Assembly: GCA_030680235.1 (NCBI GenBank)
Contig: JAUXWQ010000032.1
Span: forward strand, 1-34,287
Source: Coxiellaceae bacterium
Lineage (GTDB): Bacteria; Pseudomonadota; Gammaproteobacteria; Coxiellales; Coxiellaceae
Length of the DNA stretch: 34,287 nucleotides
Direction of reading: 5' to 3'
The position numbers and the translations under genes are program-made. The stretch's first letter is position 1, and the number at the start of each line of letters is the position of its first letter. Below, one piece after another: positions 1-8,331 of the stretch. Below the pieces are notes generated by a model. It had not been told where the DNA came from. It saw nothing but the letters and a program-made list of their open reading frames with translations, and did no database searches.

Positions 1-90
1 GAATAAAGAGGCCGAATATATGAATGCATCTCACTTTTATTTTGCTAAAAATTGAATTTATTGTTTGCATCCAGGGCGGGGTCCATATAT

Positions 91-192
91 GACTTAAGAA
101 AACAATCGCTCGTTACACTCGCGGCTCACACCACACACTGCGCATGATGCGAGCCACGAATGTAGCGAGTGATTTATCAAATTTCTTAAGTC
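91..192. repeat. Palindromic MITE-like element, copy 1
   Basis: An imperfect palindrome of about 102 bp bounded by the inverted ends GACTTAAGAAA and TTTCTTAAGTC. Inside, ATCGCTCGTTACA and its near complement TGTAGCGAGTGAT form the next stem layer, and GCATGATGCGAGCC lies near the centre. A closely related copy, roughly 90% identical by eye, is at 8232-8331 inside a dead insertion sequence, and a fragment is at 29934-29973. The right end continues into TCAATGGCT in copies 1 and 2 and in the larger palindrome at 2107-2312, so the true boundary may extend a few bases further right. It codes for nothing convincing and sits directly upstream of aspS. Confidence 0.75.
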
Positions 193-204
193 AATGGCTA
201 TGAG

Positions 205-253
205 GCAGCAATTCCGCATGAACAAAAAATTTTCATCTTTTGGCAATCTTGAA
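205..253 (+). repeat. 49-bp dispersed repeat, left copy
   Basis: The 49 bases starting GCAGCAATTCC and ending GGCAATCTTGAA recur at 34146-34194 with three mismatches in the same orientation. The sequence lies in the aspS leader, just after the palindromic element, and is read through by an open frame that continues into aspS. That frame is probably accidental. Nothing identifies the repeat's function; it may be the end of a longer mobile element. Confidence 0.7.
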
Positions 254-349
254 CAACAGGCTTGTTTTGCACTCCACAAAATCTGGCTTGCGCATCAGGC
301 AGACACTCGCTACCATCAAGTTTTTATTTCACCAAAATGGATGCGTTTC

Positions 350-2092
350 ATGCGTACACAAGCAGCTTCAGAAATCAATTCAGCGTTAATAGGCAGAACC
401 GTCACTTTATGCGGCTGGGTACACCGTCGCCGCGATCACGGTGGACTCATTTTTATTGATTTACGCGATCGCAATAACATTGTGCAGATCGTCTGCGATC
501 CCAACAATAAAAATACTTTTACCGCTGCTGAAAAGCTCCGTAATGAATTTGTAGTCCGTATTGAAGGTATTGTGCGTAATCGCCCTGCGGGCACGATCAA
601 CAAAGATATTCCGTCTGGCGAAGTAGAAATTGATGCTCAAGACATTGAAATTTTAAATACAGCGGAACCCTTGCCATTTAATGTTGACGGCTATCAAGAA
701 GTAGGCGAAGAAGCGCGTTTGAAATTTCGCTATTTAGATTTACGTCGCAATGACGTCTACACACGCTTAAAAAAACGTGCGGAAATCGTGCGCTTCATCC
801 GTCATTTCCTAGATAACGAAAATTTCACCGATATCGAAACACCTTTTTTAACCAAAACAACACCAGAAGGTGCGCGCGATTATTTAGTACCCAGCCGTAA
901 CTATCCTGGAAAATTTTATGCGCTCCCACAATCACCCCAAATTTTTAAACAGCTATTAATGATCTCAGGCTTTGATCGTTATTACCAAATCGTGAAATGT
1001 TTTCGCGATGAAGATTTACGTGCCGATCGTCAACCAGAATTCACACAACTCGACGTTGAGATGGCATTCGTGAATGAAAGTGACGTGCAAAATTTAATGG
1101 AAAAAATGGTGCGTGAATTATGGAAGTCTGCTGTCAATGCCGATTTACCTGCGTTTCCACGCATGAGCTTTCATGATGCAATGCGCGATTACGGTTCTGA
1201 CAAACCCGATTTACGTAATCCCCTAAAATTAGTCGATATTAAAGACTTAATGAAAGACGTCGAATTCAAAGTATTTCATGCGCCAGCCAATGATGTTGAT
1301 GGACGTGTGACGGTATTAAAATTGCCTAACCAAGAATTATCTCGTAAACAAATTGATGATTACACCCAATTTGTTGCGATATATGGCGCAAAAGGATTGG
1401 CTTATATCAAAGTCACCGCAGAAGGTTTGCAATCCCCTATTTTAAAATTTATTCCAGAAAATGTGGCGTCTGAAATTGTAAAACGTGTTGATGCCAAAGT
1501 CGGTGACATTTTATTTTTCGGTGCAGACAAAGCAAAAATCGTATCCGAAAGTTTGGGCGCACTACGTGACAAATTATGCCGCGATTTTAATTTATATACG
1601 CATCAGTGGGCACCATTATGGGTAACTGATTTCCCAATGTACCAATTAGATAAAGAAGGAAACTGGGAGCCTTTACATCATCCATTTACTGCACCAACAG
1701 AATCAAACATCGAAAAATTACGTGCAAATCCAGGCGCATCAAATTCACGCGCTTATGACATCGTCATGAATGGTTATGAAATTGGGGGTGGATCTATTCG
1801 TATTCACAAATATGATATGCAATTAACCTCTCTTGATATTTTAAATATTAAAGAAGCAGAAGCGCACGCGAAATTCGGCCACTTACTACAAGCCTTAAAG
1901 TTTGGTGCACCACCCCATGGCGGTATTGCTTTTGGTATTGATCGCTTATCAATGCTATTAACCGATACGCAAAATATTCGTGACGTCATCGCGTTTCCAA
2001 AAACACAAACAGCACATTGTCCGTTGACAAATGCACCGTCAGAAGCAGACTTTAAACAACTGCGGGAGCTGGGTGTTAAAACAGTTAAATAA
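350..2092 (+). CDS. aspS: Aspartyl-tRNA synthetase, predicted non-discriminating
   Basis: Cytoplasmic class IIb aminoacyl-tRNA synthetase that charges tRNA-Asp, 580 residues from the chosen start against about 590 in E. coli. It begins with the OB-fold anticodon-binding domain ([19 protein letters not shown] around residues 23-41). The catalytic core follows, with motif 2 ([17 protein letters not shown], 217-233) and motif 3 ([14 protein letters not shown]) near the end. The frame is open to 194, but the extra 52 residues resemble no AspRS and derive from repeat DNA; MRTQ at 350 matches the normal N-terminus. Residues His30 and Gly81 correspond to the pair (His31 and Gly83) that lets the Pseudomonas aeruginosa enzyme also charge tRNA-Asn. 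This suggests a non-discriminating enzyme that would work with GatCAB (inference). Confidence 0.97.
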   Translation: MRTQAASEINSALIGRTVTLCGWVHRRRDHGGLIFIDLRDRNNIVQIVCDPNNKNTFTAAEKLRNEFVVRIEGIVRNRPAGTINKDIPSGEVEIDAQDIEILNTAEPLPFNVDGYQEVGEEARLKFRYLDLRRNDVYTRLKKRAEIVRFIRHFLDNENFTDIETPFLTKTTPEGARDYLVPSRNYPGKFYALPQSPQIFKQLLMISGFDRYYQIVKCFRDEDLRADRQPEFTQLDVEMAFVNESDVQNLMEKMVRELWKSAVNADLPAFPRMSFHDAMRDYGSDKPDLRNPLKLVDIKDLMKDVEFKVFHAPANDVDGRVTVLKLPNQELSRKQIDDYTQFVAIYGAKGLAYIKVTAEGLQSPILKFIPENVASEIVKRVDAKVGDILFFGADKAKIVSESLGALRDKLCRDFNLYTHQWAPLWVTDFPMYQLDKEGNWEPLHHPFTAPTESNIEKLRANPGASNSRAYDIVMNGYEIGGGSIRIHKYDMQLTSLDILNIKEAEAHAKFGHLLQALKFGAPPHGGIAFGIDRLSMLLTDTQNIRDVIAFPKTQTAHCPLTNAPSEADFKQLRELGVKTVK

Positions 2093-2106
2093 TGAATACG
2101 CAAAGG

Positions 2107-2312
2107 GACTTAAGGACCAAGTCTCTATGCAACGTGATATAGCAAACGCTCTCGATGCGCGCATGAGCGTCAGCGAGTGTATTTTTGCAAGGCTTGAGCG
2201 CATCGAGATTTCTTTCGAAACACTCGCTGACGCTCATGCGCGCACCAAGAAATGAGAGCGTTTGCTTGTACTACCTTGAATCGATATCGTGACAAACGCT
2301 TTTTCTTAAATC
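2107..2312. repeat. Large nested palindrome (MITE-like) after aspS
   Basis: A perfect 24-bp inverted repeat (2157-2180 with 2220-2243) is enclosed by a second 13-bp pair (AGCAAACGCTCTC at 2141-2153 with its complement at 2254-2266). The outer ends, GACTTAAG and TTCTTAAATCAATGGCTGT, resemble those of the elements at 91-192 and 8232-8331, so this is likely a longer relative of that family. It begins 15 bases after the aspS stop and could act as a transcription barrier. A 74-codon open frame through it is a by-product of the palindrome. Confidence 0.7.
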
Positions 2313-2394
2313 AATGGCTGTAGTCATATTAAGACTCTTTTAATAATAATCTCATATACTTTATTACCAAAACAGCTTATTTGAAGTAGCCCTA

Positions 2395-5082
2395 ATGCGC
2401 CAAACTCCCAATACTACCAACGTTGAAAGTCTGTTCAATCAATTGCGGTCTTTCTACGCTCTTAGCAAAAATAGACGCACTAATAAAGACTATTATTATT
2501 TTAAGGCAAGCCAAAAAGAACTGCTTGATTTAACACAATTAGCCGCTGAATTAAATGCTATTAATGCTACCTTTGAAATACCGCATACCAATCCAAGCAA
2601 AACACAATCCTTGTTTGATTTTATAATGGATAAATGCACACTCAACGAATGGTCAAAGCCAGAAGCACACACTGCCTTTGAAGAAATCCTTACTATCTTT
2701 ATTGCTAACAGCGTTGATCTTAGTGTAACAAGTATCTCCTCATGCTTATTACCTACCAACATCTCTCCAATCAGTAAACAAATTACTGCAAGCAGCTTTT
2801 TTCAAATCATGCTAAACAAGGCTGCACTTAAGAATACGTTTTACGATACCGTTATAATGATGAATGATATGCAACTGCGTCAACTTTGTTTTGAACTCTC
2901 AGAAATGCCCTATGATAAAATAGTACTTGCTGCTTCATCTTCTGAGTTCTATAAGAAACTCAGTGTTTTTATCACAGCACTTGCTGAAAAAAATGTATCG
3001 CTTGATATCACCGTCAAACAGAAATTGAAAACAATACTCTTACTGTTTGCTGAAGCAGCAGAAAATATTGTGCAAGAACCCTATCCACTTGAAAATACAA
3101 AAAAAATAATAGTTTTATTTCCATTCAATAAAGAACTAGTGAACCTCTATCAATCGATAACATCGTCAACAGTAATGCATGATTATTTTTCTGATGATAC
3201 TTTATTTTTAAATTGCCTTAAAAAAAAGAATATTTCTTTATGGCTTAAAGATAACGCAGTACATATACCTTGGGATTTTTTATCTGAAATAATGCTGCAA
3301 ACCTATTCACAAGAAAAGCTGATACAAACCTTTATTCAGTTGTCACAGATGGGCTTGACACACCACCTTATTAAATTGCAGGAACTGTCCGTTAAATCTA
3401 GTCAAGAATCATGGATCCTCTATGCCAATCGTTTAATCAGGATGAATCCTTTCCGTGTCGCTGATGTTAGCGAAATACAAACACCCGCATTACCGCCTAT
3501 CCAAGTTACTCACACGCTTTCACAAGTGTTATCAGGATATCGCTATCATGCCTTACTTGGCAGAACACTCATTTTTACAAATGACAGCAATTATCTTGCC
3601 ATTAAAGTACAAAAAAAAGAAGAATCTTTATTCGACTTAGAAAAAGAATATTCTGCAATGCAGTTATTTTCAAAACAATCCACAACAGTCACATTACAAA
3701 GCGATATTCCGTTAGCAAAAGGCATTTATTTATTACCAAAATCAGAAATTACGAAACTATTTCCTATAGGAAAAGATACTTCTTGCGAAGCTATCATGAC
3801 ATTGACATCACTCGGCCTTGAAGACACATTAAATCAAGCGACACATTGCTTAATTTATACTGTCAATAATTATGGTTATTTTACTTATTTGCATGATCAC
3901 ACCATTTCTTCAGATAACTTTGCCACTGCAAATCAAAAAATTGTCAGTGACTTGGTGGCGACCTTAAAAGAAGGTATTGTGTTTGATCGCTTAGCTGATA
4001 TATTCCATACACAAAAAGATACAGAATCCAGAACTGATAGTGGTCGATATTTAGTACTGGTGGCATTACTACGAAGACATCATGCTATACACTTAACACA
4101 TAGCTCTGGTCGCGTGGATCGCTGGCAAGAAGCAATTCGCTATGTAAACTTAAGAGCAAGCGGCTTAGCAGATTTAGGGGATTATTCTCCCAGCCAATTA
4201 TTTTATCAAAAAAGCTGGTTTCAAGAAGTCAATCAAGCTTATACCTCGCCTGAAGATATATTGAGTAGCATTTTTTGTAGACACACATCTGCTGATCCAG
4301 ATTTTAAAACACTGATCAATGCAAATATTATTGCAGAATATTTATTTATCCTCACGTTGGTATGTGGAAAAAGAGCTGTCAATAGTATTCAAACACAAAC
4401 AACGCTATCAAGAAATGAAAAACAAAGTCTTTGGCTTGCTATGGCAAAACAAGTCGTCAATAATGCCTCTCTCATGATTCATCTACTGACACCGCTATCA
4501 CAAAAAAATGCAAACCATTACCTACTTTCTTTTATTTCAATTGATCGACTGGCAAGACAAATGCAATATTGGATGACAGCTGATTACGTCATGGATTTTA
4601 ATGAAGGGATAGAAACCTATCAGCAAAAATTATTTGAATTATATGATCCTGATGTAAAAATCACTTTTGATATCAGGGAAATAACTTCTTTTAAAAATCC
4701 AGTGCCGTATATTGAAGGTATAGGATTAAGCCTTGATGGTATAAACCAAGATCTTGGTGCCTTCAATGCACAAAATCCAATGAAAGAAGATAATAAAATT
4801 TATTATATGGTGCCAGCCTTAATCAGTTTATTAAATACACTTGCAACAAAATTTAGAAATGCATTTGAACAATTTGAAGCTTCACTGGCAATCAAAGATT
4901 TTAGAAATGCGTTAGCATTAATAACCGCATTAAAATCGTATACCTATCCTCATAGTGCATGGCAGAAAAAATGCACTGCATTTTGCTATGCAAGAGTACT
5001 TCACGCTGCACACCAAAATATACCGTTTTCAGATTCAATAAAAATAACGGAAAGCCAAAATCAATTGCGTTATACACCGTAA
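2395..5082 (+). CDS. Unknown 895-residue protein, possible kinase-like fold
   Basis: I do not recognise this protein. It is predicted soluble, with no signal peptide and no clear membrane segment. The first 350 residues are mostly helical, rich in Leu, Lys and Ser. Around 381-425 a strand-turn-strand pattern (YRYHALLGRTLIF) is followed by LAIKVQK with Lys404 and then an acidic helix with Glu416/Glu418. This is the order of a kinase N-lobe: glycine-rich region, beta-3 lysine, helix-C glutamate. A later conserved-looking block (GRVDRWQEAIRYVNLRASG, 572-590, then LADLGDY) is polar and could be functional, but no standard HRD or DFG motif is visible. It stands alone between a palindromic repeat and a secreted-protein gene. 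In a host-associated gammaproteobacterium, a secreted effector is a plausible but untested role. Confidence 0.85.
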   Translation: MRQTPNTTNVESLFNQLRSFYALSKNRRTNKDYYYFKASQKELLDLTQLAAELNAINATFEIPHTNPSKTQSLFDFIMDKCTLNEWSKPEAHTAFEEILTIFIANSVDLSVTSISSCLLPTNISPISKQITASSFFQIMLNKAALKNTFYDTVIMMNDMQLRQLCFELSEMPYDKIVLAASSSEFYKKLSVFITALAEKNVSLDITVKQKLKTILLLFAEAAENIVQEPYPLENTKKIIVLFPFNKELVNLYQSITSSTVMHDYFSDDTLFLNCLKKKNISLWLKDNAVHIPWDFLSEIMLQTYSQEKLIQTFIQLSQMGLTHHLIKLQELSVKSSQESWILYANRLIRMNPFRVADVSEIQTPALPPIQVTHTLSQVLSGYRYHALLGRTLIFTNDSNYLAIKVQKKEESLFDLEKEYSAMQLFSKQSTTVTLQSDIPLAKGIYLLPKSEITKLFPIGKDTSCEAIMTLTSLGLEDTLNQATHCLIYTVNNYGYFTYLHDHTISSDNFATANQKIVSDLVATLKEGIVFDRLADIFHTQKDTESRTDSGRYLVLVALLRRHHAIHLTHSSGRVDRWQEAIRYVNLRASGLADLGDYSPSQLFYQKSWFQEVNQAYTSPEDILSSIFCRHTSADPDFKTLINANIIAEYLFILTLVCGKRAVNSIQTQTTLSRNEKQSLWLAMAKQVVNNASLMIHLLTPLSQKNANHYLLSFISIDRLARQMQYWMTADYVMDFNEGIETYQQKLFELYDPDVKITFDIREITSFKNPVPYIEGIGLSLDGINQDLGAFNAQNPMKEDNKIYYMVPALISLLNTLATKFRNAFEQFEASLAIKDFRNALALITALKSYTYPHSAWQKKCTAFCYARVLHAAHQNIPFSDSIKITESQNQLRYTP

Positions 5083-5173
5083 TTTAATACACAATTAATT
5101 GAAAAACACGGTAGTGCAAATTTTTTTTTAGTTGCTATCATCTGTTCTCCCTTTAACTTTACGGAGAAATACA

Positions 5174-5623
5174 ATGTTTAAAAAGATCGTAATGACTTGT
5201 GCTGCAACAGTGATTTTAGGAAGTAGTTTTTCTGCTGCTGTTTTCGCAAATGATACAAATAAAGTACCACCTATTCACTGGGGATCACATCCTTATGGCA
5301 ATGCTGAAAACGCTTTTGCAAATGGGAAAAAATTCTGTGGCAATAAATATAGAGGTGAAAAAACTTGTATTCCTGTGATGAATAGCACAGAGGATACATT
5401 AACCATTAATGCGACAAGCTATGATAGTACCAATAGCCCTACTGGTAACATAGTGGCACTGATAGGCAAAGACAGTCTCCCTTCTACTATTTTTACTGTC
5501 CTAGACACAACGGCTGATGGAAGTACTTCGACAGTTTATTCAGGGCCCGCTAATAACAGAGAAGGTGTTATTTGTAGCAAGGATGCAAGCAGTAATGCTA
5601 CCACTTGTACAGCCTGGAAATAA
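5174..5623 (+). CDS. Small exported four-cysteine protein
   Basis: A 149-residue protein of unknown family. The start at 5174 follows a good ribosome binding site (ACGGAGAAATACA), and gives a textbook signal peptide: MFKKIV, a hydrophobic core, and AVFA before Asn-Asp at about residues 25-27. The mature part is short, Thr/Ser/Asn-rich and has four cysteines in two pairs (KFCGNKYRGEKTC and VICSKDASSNATTC), suggesting two disulfides in the periplasm or outside the cell. An in-frame codon further upstream at 5132 would bury the signal peptide and is less likely. No partner gene adjoins it; a mobile repeat has landed just after the stop codon. Confidence 0.8.
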   Translation: MFKKIVMTCAATVILGSSFSAAVFANDTNKVPPIHWGSHPYGNAENAFANGKKFCGNKYRGEKTCIPVMNSTEDTLTINATSYDSTNSPTGNIVALIGKDSLPSTIFTVLDTTADGSTSTVYSGPANNREGVICSKDASSNATTCTAWK

Positions 5624-5644
5624 CCTGTTGTAAAATATTGCTAA

Positions 5645-5824
5645 GGAGCTGTGCAAGAATAACGTGGCTTTTTTAGCGCACAGTGTGACGGTAGATTAAA
5701 ACGTTCTGATTGAGAAAATGTGAAGGAATACTCGTAAGTATTTCAAGCATTTTCGAATGAAGAACGTTTTAAGATGCCGTTACAATGTGATGCTAAAAAG
5801 GGTAAGTTATTTTTGCACAGCTCC
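5645..5824. mobile_element. 180-bp MITE with GGAGCTGTGCAA inverted ends
   Basis: The ends GGAGCTGTGCAAGAATAAC and GTTATTTTTGCACAGCTCC are inverted repeats continuing imperfectly for about 30 bp, and the interior is also largely self-complementary (AAAACGTTCT with AGAACGTTTT). The element is flanked by CTAA on the left and TAAG on the right, sharing a TAA that may be the target duplication. There is no coding capacity. Its ends resemble those at 29808-29923 (GGGGCTGTCAAA) and more distantly 11419-11578 (GGGTCTGTTTACA), suggesting a family moved by an unseen transposase, perhaps of IS5 type. Confidence 0.75.
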
Positions 5825-5828
5825 TAAG

Positions 5829-5869
5829 TGAATCACACAGTTTTAAGTCATTTAAAATTGTGTGATTCA
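5829..5869. terminator. Strong hairpin, possible terminator of the secreted-protein gene
   Basis: An 18-bp stem (TGAATCACACAGTTTTAA with TTAAAATTGTGTGATTCA, one mismatch) around a 5-base loop. No long T run follows, so intrinsic termination is uncertain. It lies beyond the MITE at 5645-5824, so the insertion may have separated the small secreted gene from its original terminator. Confidence 0.45.
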
Positions 5870-5910
5870 TCTGTAAGACATCGATTTACCCCCTCTTTTT
5901 TTCAGAATAA

Positions 5911-5939
5911 TTGACTTCGGCGTTTTCGATTGTTTTAAT
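5911..5939 (+). promoter_or_regulatory. Candidate sigma-70 promoter of yebC
   Basis: TTGACT at 5911-5916 and TTTAAT at 5934-5939 are separated by exactly 17 bp, ending about 28 bp before the yebC start codon. The match is strong at -35 and moderate at -10. Confidence 0.55.
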
Positions 5940-5967
5940 CTGTCTATTCTAGTAAAACGAGGTAGTC

Positions 5968-6711
5968 ATGGCAGGCCATTCCAAGTGGAGTAACATCCAA
6001 CACCGCAAAGGCGCACAAGATGCAAAACGCGGAAAAGTATTTACCAAATTAATTCGTGAAATCACGACTGCGGCACGCATGGGCGGTGGCGACGAAGCAA
6101 CTAATCCAAGATTACGTTTAGCAATTCAAAAAGCCTTAATTCAGAATATGACGCGCGATACTGTTAATCGTGCCATTAAACGCGGCGTTGGCGGCGAGGA
6201 CGGCACAGACATGATGGAATGCATCTATGAAGGCTATGGTCCTGGCGGCGTTGCTGTGATGGTTGAGTGCTTAACTGACAACAAAAATCGCACTGCATCC
6301 GATGTACGGCACGCTTTTACTAAATATGGCAGCTTTGGCACATCTGGCTCTGTTGCCTTTTTATTTACGAAATTAGGCTGCATTCAATTTCCCGCTAACA
6401 GCAATGAAGAAAAAATATTTGAAGTGGCGCTTGAGGCTGGCGCGGATGACGTGATTATCAATGATGACAAAAGTATTGATGTCATGACGACACCTGATAA
6501 CTTTGAAATTGTTAAAAATGCATTGATTTCAGCAAATCTAGAGCCTGAAAAAGCAGAAGTGACAATGATTGCCGCTACTGAGTGCAAATTAGAAGATGAA
6601 GAGTCCGCAAAACAAATGATTAAAATGTCTGATATGCTCGAAGATTTAGATGATGTACAAAATGTGTATTCGAATGCGGATATTTCAGAAGCGCTATTAA
6701 AAAAACTCTAA
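5968..6711 (+). CDS. yebC: YebC/PmpR family protein
   Basis: A 247-residue cytoplasmic protein of the YebC/TACO1 family, a normal length. The N-terminal signature [20 protein letters not shown] is diagnostic. Family members have been described both as DNA-binding transcriptional regulators and as ribosome-associated factors that relieve stalling at difficult motifs; the sequence alone does not decide between these. It is preceded by a ribosome binding site (ACGAGG) and a plausible promoter. In many proteobacteria yebC sits next to ruvC, which is not present here; instead it is followed by two membrane-protein genes. Confidence 0.97.
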   Translation: MAGHSKWSNIQHRKGAQDAKRGKVFTKLIREITTAARMGGGDEATNPRLRLAIQKALIQNMTRDTVNRAIKRGVGGEDGTDMMECIYEGYGPGGVAVMVECLTDNKNRTASDVRHAFTKYGSFGTSGSVAFLFTKLGCIQFPANSNEEKIFEVALEAGADDVIINDDKSIDVMTTPDNFEIVKNALISANLEPEKAEVTMIAATECKLEDEESAKQMIKMSDMLEDLDDVQNVYSNADISEALLKKL

Positions 6712-6757
6712 CCGTAATACCCTATCCTCTATCCTTCATTCAACCTCGAGATTCAAA

Positions 6758-6997
6758 ATGAATGCGCTTTCCTTATTCGGTTTATTTTCTGTTATCGTAA
6801 TGCTGATATTTTATTCGCTCGAAGAAAAGCATCATATCTATATCCTAGGATTTTCATTATCTTGCATCCTAGGCTCAATTTACGGCTTTTTACAAGGCGC
6901 ATGGCCATTTGGCCTCGTTGAAATCGTCTGGACAATTGTTGTATTTAGAAAATGGTGGACATACCAAGATTGGATCAAGAGAAGGCATGCCAAATAG
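6758..6997 (+). CDS. Small membrane protein, CBU_0592-like
   Basis: A 79-residue protein with three hydrophobic segments (about 4-20, 27-46 and 49-64) and a basic tail ending WIKRRHAK. The pattern GFLQGAWPFGLVEIVWTIVV followed by a Trp pair resembles the small CBU_0592-like domain found in Coxiella and other bacteria, where it occurs alone or fused to ion-channel proteins; function unknown. It begins 46 bp after yebC and its end overlaps the next start by 11 bp, so translation of the two is probably coupled. Confidence 0.75.
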   Translation: MNALSLFGLFSVIVMLIFYSLEEKHHIYILGFSLSCILGSIYGFLQGAWPFGLVEIVWTIVVFRKWWTYQDWIKRRHAK

Positions 6998-7715
6998 TAC
7001 ACCCCTCAAAACACAAGCATTTACCATTGCCATTAAAAAATATAACCAAAACCCATGGTATAGTCGGCTAGAAATGGTCGCTTCCGTTATTATCATCCTG
7101 CTACAAATAATGACTACCGTTACATTATTTAAATCCTACACGACAACATCACTTTCAATTATTCTCATAACGCTACTAGTCACTTACATTGCAACAGATT
7201 TTATCAATGGCATGGTACATATGATCGTTGATAACAATGCAAATTATACATCCTGTGTTGGCCCCTTTATTGCCGCATTCCATTTACATCACTTAAAACT
7301 AAACTACCAAAGTAAACATGCCTTAAAAATCTATTTTTATGAGTCTGGACATAAACTCTGGTTGGTTTTTTATTTGCTTGTAGTTTTTATACTACAACAG
7401 ACTTTGCACTTAACTTTTTGCTTGAATTTATGTCTGGTTGGAATAGGTTTTTTATCATCAATAGCAGAACTGTCCCACTTCTGGTGCCACAACGCCGCAC
7501 AAACTAACGCCTTTATTCGCTGGTTACAAAGATGTGGCATACTGCTGTCGATGCAACACCATAAAATACATCACCAAAAAGACAATAGAAACTATGCCTT
7601 TCTCAATGGAGTGACAAATCCATTGCTGAACCTCATTGCAAGCTTATGTTGCAAAGGATACAAAAATCGTTCAGATAAGTATATTGCTGACTATAAAGAC
7701 CCGAATCCGGTTTAA
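6987..7715 (+). CDS. CarF/PEDS1-type lipid desaturase (candidate plasmalogen synthase)
   Basis: A 242-residue integral membrane protein matching the lipid desaturase family that includes Myxococcus CarF and human PEDS1 (TMEM189). These enzymes form the vinyl-ether bond of plasmalogens from alkyl ether phospholipids. The family's histidine clusters are in order: DFINGMVHMIVDN (71-83), FHLHHLKL (98-105), ELSHFWCHN (161-169) and QHHKIHH (190-196), expected to bind a di-metal centre. Hydrophobic segments are near 31-48, 55-70, 124-138 and 145-160. I chose the ATG at 6987, which overlaps the preceding gene by 11 bp, because an upstream in-frame start at 6909 would add residues unlike the family. 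No ether-lipid synthesis gene is visible nearby, so the substrate is uncertain. Confidence 0.82.
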   Translation: MPNSTPLKTQAFTIAIKKYNQNPWYSRLEMVASVIIILLQIMTTVTLFKSYTTTSLSIILITLLVTYIATDFINGMVHMIVDNNANYTSCVGPFIAAFHLHHLKLNYQSKHALKIYFYESGHKLWLVFYLLVVFILQQTLHLTFCLNLCLVGIGFLSSIAELSHFWCHNAAQTNAFIRWLQRCGILLSMQHHKIHHQKDNRNYAFLNGVTNPLLNLIASLCCKGYKNRSDKYIADYKDPNPV

Positions 7716-7726
7716 GAGCCTGTTTA

Positions 7727-7834
7727 AAATCTCCCTGCGGCGTAGCAATCGACCCCCTTGAAAAACATGGGTATCTACACAAGTCTGAAAATGGGATGAA
7801 ATGGCGTATAAACCGCTGCCGCCCCCTTTGAAAA
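7727..7834. repeat. GC-rich inverted repeat, left half, split by IS
   Basis: A degenerate copy of the GC-rich inverted-repeat family also seen at 12705-12822 and, reduced, at 26411-26443. The right half continues after the insertion sequence, at 8412-8453 (CTTTGAAAAAGGGGG through GGGGGGATTTA). It begins just after the desaturase stop codon. Confidence 0.6.
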
Positions 7835-7924
7835 CATATCGTTACCCATAACTTTTGGATGCAAAAAATGTTGAAGCCCCGTCCTGATCGATTAAAATAG
7901 GCCTTTTCTAAAGGGCTAGCTGTA

Positions 7925-8231
7925 ATGATGGAAGGAAAAGGTAAGGAAGACTGGGTTGATAATGAATTAAAAACAGTCAATTTAGGCGATAAACGTTTAG
8001 ATCGTCGGCTAGGCAATATATTGGAAGCGTTAGGAACTAAGCCAACCTTGAGTATTCCATCTGCTTGCAATGTTTGGTCGGAAACTAAGGCTGCATACTG
8101 TTTTTTTTGATCACGAAAAGGTTGTCCAGGAAAAAATTCTGAAGTCTCATTACGACGCAACGCTCGAGCGTATGCGGCAAGAAACTATAGTATTGCTACC
8201 TCAAGACACGACGGAATTAGATTTCACCAAT
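7925..8231 (+). pseudogene. IS4-family Tn5-like transposase, N-terminal remnant, frameshifted
   Basis: The first 61 codons encode the Tn5-type N-terminal DNA-binding domain: LGDKRLDRRLGNILEALG and SIPSACNVW, then TKAAYCFF, where the family has AAYRFF. A run of eight T's at about 8101-8108 appears to carry one extra base. Removing one T restores a frame giving DHEKVVQEKILKSHYDATLE and then LLPQDTTELDFTN, the conserved QDTTELDF strand of the family. The frame ends where the MITE begins at about 8232. The catalytic core is absent. Confidence 0.85.
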
Positions 8232-8331
8232 GATTAAGAAAACAATCGCTCGTTACATGCGCGGCTCGCATCATACACTGCGCATGATGCGAGCCACGAG
8301 TGTAACGAGTGATTTATCAAATTTCTTAATC
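8232..8331. repeat. Palindromic MITE-like element, copy 2, nested in the IS
   Basis: GATTAAGAAA and TTTCTTAATC bound about 100 bp closely matching the element at 91-192, with the same order of internal palindromes (ATCGCTCGTTACA, GCATGATGCGAGCC, TGTAACGAGTGAT). CAATG occurs at both edges (8229-8233 area and 8331-8335) and may be a short target duplication or part of longer inverted ends. It interrupts the transposase remnant after its QDTTELDFTN stretch, so it arrived after the insertion sequence. Confidence 0.75.

Noticed and set aside
194-349. Longer AspRS start at 194
   Set aside because: The extra residues do not resemble any AspRS and are translated from a dispersed repeat; the family N-terminus begins at 350.
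2031-2255. 74-codon open frame after aspS
   Set aside because: It overlaps the end of aspS in another frame and then reads through a perfect inverted repeat; composition is explained by the palindrome.
7633-8160. 175-codon open frame on the minus strand over the IS region
   Set aside because: It is antisense to the desaturase end and to the transposase remnant, and matches nothing recognisable.
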